Positions 62,201 through 64,000 of a DNA stretch of 64,000 nucleotides are shown piece after piece. The stretch is from JACVRM01 sp963817375 (GTDB lineage Bacteria > Actinomycetota > Thermoleophilia > Gaiellales > Gaiellaceae), in the NCBI GenBank assembly GCA_963817375.1, contig CAWFOB010000002.1:248001-312000 (forward strand), written 5' to 3'. Both the position numbers and the translations under genes were made by a program. Within the stretch, counting starts at the first letter, position 1. Each line of letters starts with the position of its first letter. The notes beneath the pieces are model-generated. The model searched no databases and was not told the origin of the DNA. It saw only the letters and a list, made by a program, of their open reading frames with translations.

Positions 62201-62885
62201 TGCCGCCGCGCAGCCGCTCGAGCCACTCGTCGGCACGCTCGAGCTCACGGTCGCGGCCCACGAGCGCCCCCGCGAGCCCGCGCCGCCGCGCACCCCGTGC
62301 CCGCGCGCGCAGCACCGTCAGCGCCGCGACCGGCCCTGACTTGCCCTTCAGCTCGAGCATCACCGGCTCGCCGGTCTCGAACACGCCCTCGATTGCCTGC
62401 GCCGTCGCGTCGTCGACGAGCACGCGGCCCGGCTCGGCCGCCGACTGGAGCCGCGCAGCGACGTTCACCGTGTCGCCGAACGCCGCGTACTCGACCCGCG
62501 AGCCGGCGCCGATCTCGCCGAGGACGACCGGCCCGGTGCCGACGCCGACGCGGACGCCGAAGCCCTCGACGCCCCACGCCTGCTCGACCTCGGTCGCGTA
62601 CCGGCGCATCTCCTCCGCGATCCGCAGCCCGGCGCGCACGGCGCGCTCCGCGTCGTCCTCGAAGGAGATGGGCGCGCCGAAGAAGGCGAGGACGCCGTCG
62701 CCGGCGAGGTCCTTGACGTGCCCGCCGAGCTCCTCGATCTCGCGCACGATGCGGCCGATCGCGTCGCCGACCACGAGCTTGACCTCTTCGGCGTCCAGCC
62801 GCTCGCCGAGCGCGGTCGAGCCGACGATGTCGGCGAAGAGGGCGCTGACGACCTTGCGTTCCTCGCGGACGGCCTGGTCGGTCAC
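59256..62885 (-). CDS. Class III adenylate cyclase / AAA ATPase-TPR / family 5 solute-binding domain fusion
   Basis: 1209 residues from GTG 62885. Residues 1-190 are a class III cyclase with D19 (SALFADIVGST), D63 (DLAGDGVLAFFG) and an intact FGDTVNVAARLQSA, so it is likely active. An ATPase follows with P-loop LTGEAGIGKSRLL (about 240) and ALSPEAL/IEDLHWADPTSV elements, then TPR-like helices to about 700. About 715-1200 is a complete SBP_bac_5 (DppA/OppA-like) domain, from LRVGTSFLPNDSDP through LREGLTWSDGTPLTAHDVEF to ALAHAIDRDAL. No signal peptide or membrane helix is seen, so the peptide-binding domain should be cytosolic. It lies 21 bases after the GGDEF gene and is probably cotranscribed. 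Confidence 0.9.
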   Translation of the reverse strand: MTDQAVREERKVVSALFADIVGSTALGERLDAEEVKLVVGDAIGRIVREIEELGGHVKDLAGDGVLAFFGAPISFEDDAERAVRAGLRIAEEMRRYATEVEQAWGVEGFGVRVGVGTGPVVLGEIGAGSRVEYAAFGDTVNVAARLQSAAEPGRVLVDDATAQAIEGVFETGEPVMLELKGKSGPVAALTVLRARARGARRRGLAGALVGRDRELERADEWLERLRGGNGGVLVLTGEAGIGKSRLLGELHRRFDEEQVEGAQPVWLEGRCISYGESLPLWPFRDLLRAWLGVSVEEPELRVRVLLRRRIEELFGARAGEIYPYLGSVLGVTLEPDAAARVDALSPEALQYRTFEVLGALLARLAEDGPVVCAIEDLHWADPTSVQLAERTLPLTEDAAVLLVLSMREERDHPCWALKELAAREYPHLDRELALEPLSGDAERELLESLTGAGTLPDELARRILAQAEGNPFFLEELVRSLIDAGALARDEGGWRFDHEVAVEIPQTVERVIVARIDRLDATTHGVLTAAAALGRRFGLALLEGVTSLNGEVRDALHELQRLDLIRTERRWPQPEYRFKHALIQEAAYRMLVGETRTDLHRRAAEWLERQHAGNTDEVVGLLAYHWLAAADDDKAIAYLTRAADRARQEWALDEAVEHYRALLPLLEARGERQEMALALFKLALALHTDLRFAEANDAYQRAFSLWTPPAPPASAPTATLRVGTSFLPNDSDPKSAIAWPNIQLCMQLFDRLVEAWPERTIVPALAERWEISDDGLRYVFCLREGLTWSDGTPLTAHDVEFGIKRVLDPASPGSSVAIYFVLENGQEYYLGQSSDADRIGVRALDDRTVEFRLVAPAPYFMSVMNRPDGGPQPRHAVGAGWTEPDAQVVSGPFRTVERTDDLLVLERREGEPIARPGNVRRLEFFRTAIADALPSYDEGASDMITVRYTPKLADLMPGAVHPDASLGPAAWSAYLRFDHSHPAVSNIHLRRALAHAIDRDALAAAAAANLVVATGGVVPPALQGHTPDIALRYDPDLARAELAQSGFDGELELAGMLVWEELLGVIAAGWEDVFGAGVAIRHWSWQREEAMEVGGRADKAYLRVTGWFPGYADPEYFLRLLFHSDSRTNEGGFSNAAFDDLIERARRERNGRTRLELFHEADRVAVVEQVACIPLVYGRNVAYVKPWVHGWWEFGKSSSSFADLVVERP

Positions 62886-62906
62886 GCGACCTATTGTGAC
62901 GCGCTT

Positions 62907-64000
62907 CTACGCGGCGGCGATCGGCTCGACGAGACGGAGCGGCGCCTCGAGCACCGCGGTCGTCGCATCCACGACGGCCGGGTCGAACTGCTCGCCGGCG
63001 CCGGCGCGGAGCTCGGCGAGCGCCTCCTCGTGCGTCAGGGCGGCGCGGTAGGGGCGATCGGCCCGCATGGCCGCGTACGCCTCGCAGACGGCGACGATGC
63101 GCGCTTCGAGCGGGATCCGCTTGCCGGCGAGGCCGTCCGGGTAGCCCGCGCCGTCCCAGCGCTCGTGCGTCGAGCGGACGAGCTTCGCGACCGTCGTCAG
63201 CGCGGGCGCCGCGGACAGGATCCACTCGCCGGTCAGCGTGTGGCGGCGGACGAAGACCCAGTCGTCGTCGTCGAGCGGCCCGGTCTTCAAGAGGATCGCG
63301 TCCGGGATCGCCATCTTGCCGACGTCGTGGAGCTCGGCCACCTGGCGGAGCAGCTCGAGCCGCCGGTCGCTCAGCCCCATGTGCCGCCCGACCGTCACGG
63401 CGACGTTTGCGAGCTGTGAGACCTCCTCGGTACGTGCCGGGTCGCGCTCCTCGAGCGCGCGCATCAGCAGCCGTGCGGTCTGGCGGCCGAGCGAGGAGCG
63501 CTCCGCCTTCGACGAGTACATGCGCCGGTCGGCCAGCTTGAGGATCTCGGTTGGCGTCGACGCCTCGTCCGGCGCGACGACGAGGCCCCAGGCCGAGTCG
63601 ACGTCGAAACCCTCGCCGGTGTCGGAGAGGGCGACGCCCGCCAGCGCGCCGAGCCGGGGTGCCGCCACGGCGTCGGCCATGACGACGGCGCAGAACTCGT
63701 CGCCGCCCATCCGGAACGCGCGTCCGCCGGCCGGCAGGGCAGCTTGCAGGCGGCGCCCGAGCCGCGCCAGCAGCGCGTCGCCGGCGAGGTGGCCGAAGCT
63801 GTCGTTGTACTCCTTGAATCCGTTCAGATCGAGGAGGACGAGCACGAGCTGGCGGCTGTCGCTGCACCGGCCGAGGCACTCGTCGAGGTGCTCGAGCAGG
63901 GCGCGCCGGTTTCCGAGGCCCGTGATCTGGTCCGTGAGCGCATCGGTGCGAGTCGACTCGATCAGGCGCAGGTGGTCGCGGAACGTCAGCGCCAGTCGCA
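62907..64000 (-). CDS. GGDEF / HD-GYP c-di-GMP protein (5' part beyond window)
   Basis: The reading frame is open to the right edge, so the N-terminus is missing. The visible part starts with a GGDEF domain (DALTDQITGLGNRRALLEHL, LLDLNGFKEYNDSFGHLAGD, RMGGDEFCAVV), where the signature GGDEF is intact. A complete HD-GYP domain follows, with ELHDVGKMAIPDAILLKTGPL and STHERWDGAGYPDGLAGKRIP. The same chain could make and break c-di-GMP, or one domain may be regulatory. The last residues are VLEAPLRLVEPIAAA. A cyclase fusion gene follows on the same strand after 21 bases, linking two second-messenger systems. Confidence 0.92.
   Translation of the reverse strand, partial: RLALTFRDHLRLIESTRTDALTDQITGLGNRRALLEHLDECLGRCSDSRQLVLVLLDLNGFKEYNDSFGHLAGDALLARLGRRLQAALPAGGRAFRMGGDEFCAVVMADAVAAPRLGALAGVALSDTGEGFDVDSAWGLVVAPDEASTPTEILKLADRRMYSSKAERSSLGRQTARLLMRALEERDPARTEEVSQLANVAVTVGRHMGLSDRRLELLRQVAELHDVGKMAIPDAILLKTGPLDDDDWVFVRRHTLTGEWILSAAPALTTVAKLVRSTHERWDGAGYPDGLAGKRIPLEARIVAVCEAYAAMRADRPYRAALTHEEALAELRAGAGEQFDPAVVDATTAVLEAPLRLVEPIAAA

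Noticed and set aside
1..64000. CRISPR arrays, prophage, integrases, insertion sequences, rRNA and tRNA genes
   Set aside because: No regularly spaced repeats, transposase or integrase motifs, or RNA gene signatures were seen on either strand.

Overview
High-GC (roughly 70% by eye) bacterial DNA, most likely from an actinobacterium of the Thermoleophilia type (Gaiellales/Solirubrobacterales-like). This placement is inference. It rests on many GTG/TTG starts, 1-8 nt start/stop overlaps, a futalosine-route menaquinone locus, a Bacillus-like QcrA/QcrB/QcrC layout with a three-helix Rieske protein, and several class III nucleotide cyclase fusions. No rRNA, tRNA, CRISPR array, prophage or insertion sequence was found. 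No gap between genes exceeds 300 bases; the largest are 42608-42885 and 853-1092.

Layout. 1-8.6 kb: degenerate M23-like exported protein, AI-2E-type permease, an ABC ATPase/permease pair, hemB-hemL, a hypothetical, a tiny membrane protein and an exported beta-propeller-like protein. 8.6-14.8 kb: two tandem cyclase/NB-ARC-like ATPase/TPR signalling proteins and a second exported BNR-repeat protein. 14.8-24.4 kb: quinone and respiration locus (ubiD, qcrABC, ubiX, ubiE/menG, polyprenyl diphosphate synthase, mqnE, mqnA, mqnC), encoding menaquinone synthesis and the complex that oxidises it. 24.5-33.8 kb: exported phosphodiester glycosidase, DedA protein, sugar aminotransferase, membrane nucleotide-sugar dehydratase, UvrD2-like helicase, LysR regulator and maleylacetate-reductase-like enzyme. 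33.9-45.2 kb: lone receiver, large PAS-rich histidine kinase, small acidic protein, a cyclase-receiver-LuxR fusion, an Orc1/Cdc6-like ATPase and two MMPL exporters. 45.3-55.9 kb: FrdA-like flavoprotein, class I fumarase-type alpha/beta hydratase, ComA (phosphosulfolactate synthase), APS reductase, APS kinase, ATP sulfurylase, TauE/SafE exporter and a complete sulfate ABC importer. 55.9-64 kb: cation/proton antiporter, MarR regulator with operator, ArsB-like permease, macro-domain protein, a cyclase-ATPase-peptide-binding-domain fusion and a truncated GGDEF/HD-GYP protein.

Points of most interest. (1) The sulfur island converts sulfate to sulfite and holds a sulfite-consuming ComA and a possible sulfite exporter, but no sulfite reductase, so it looks built for sulfonate synthesis. 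(2) A 16-base element sits 84-87 bases upstream of three start codons around the two-component/MMPL region. (3) Five otherwise intact genes are out of frame, and every break is repaired by restoring a CG in a CGCG context; this points to a systematic sequence error or an unusual mutational bias. (4) Cyclase domains are joined to three different output architectures. (5) Many start codons lie 6-8 bases after a TANNNT box, suggesting widespread leaderless transcription.
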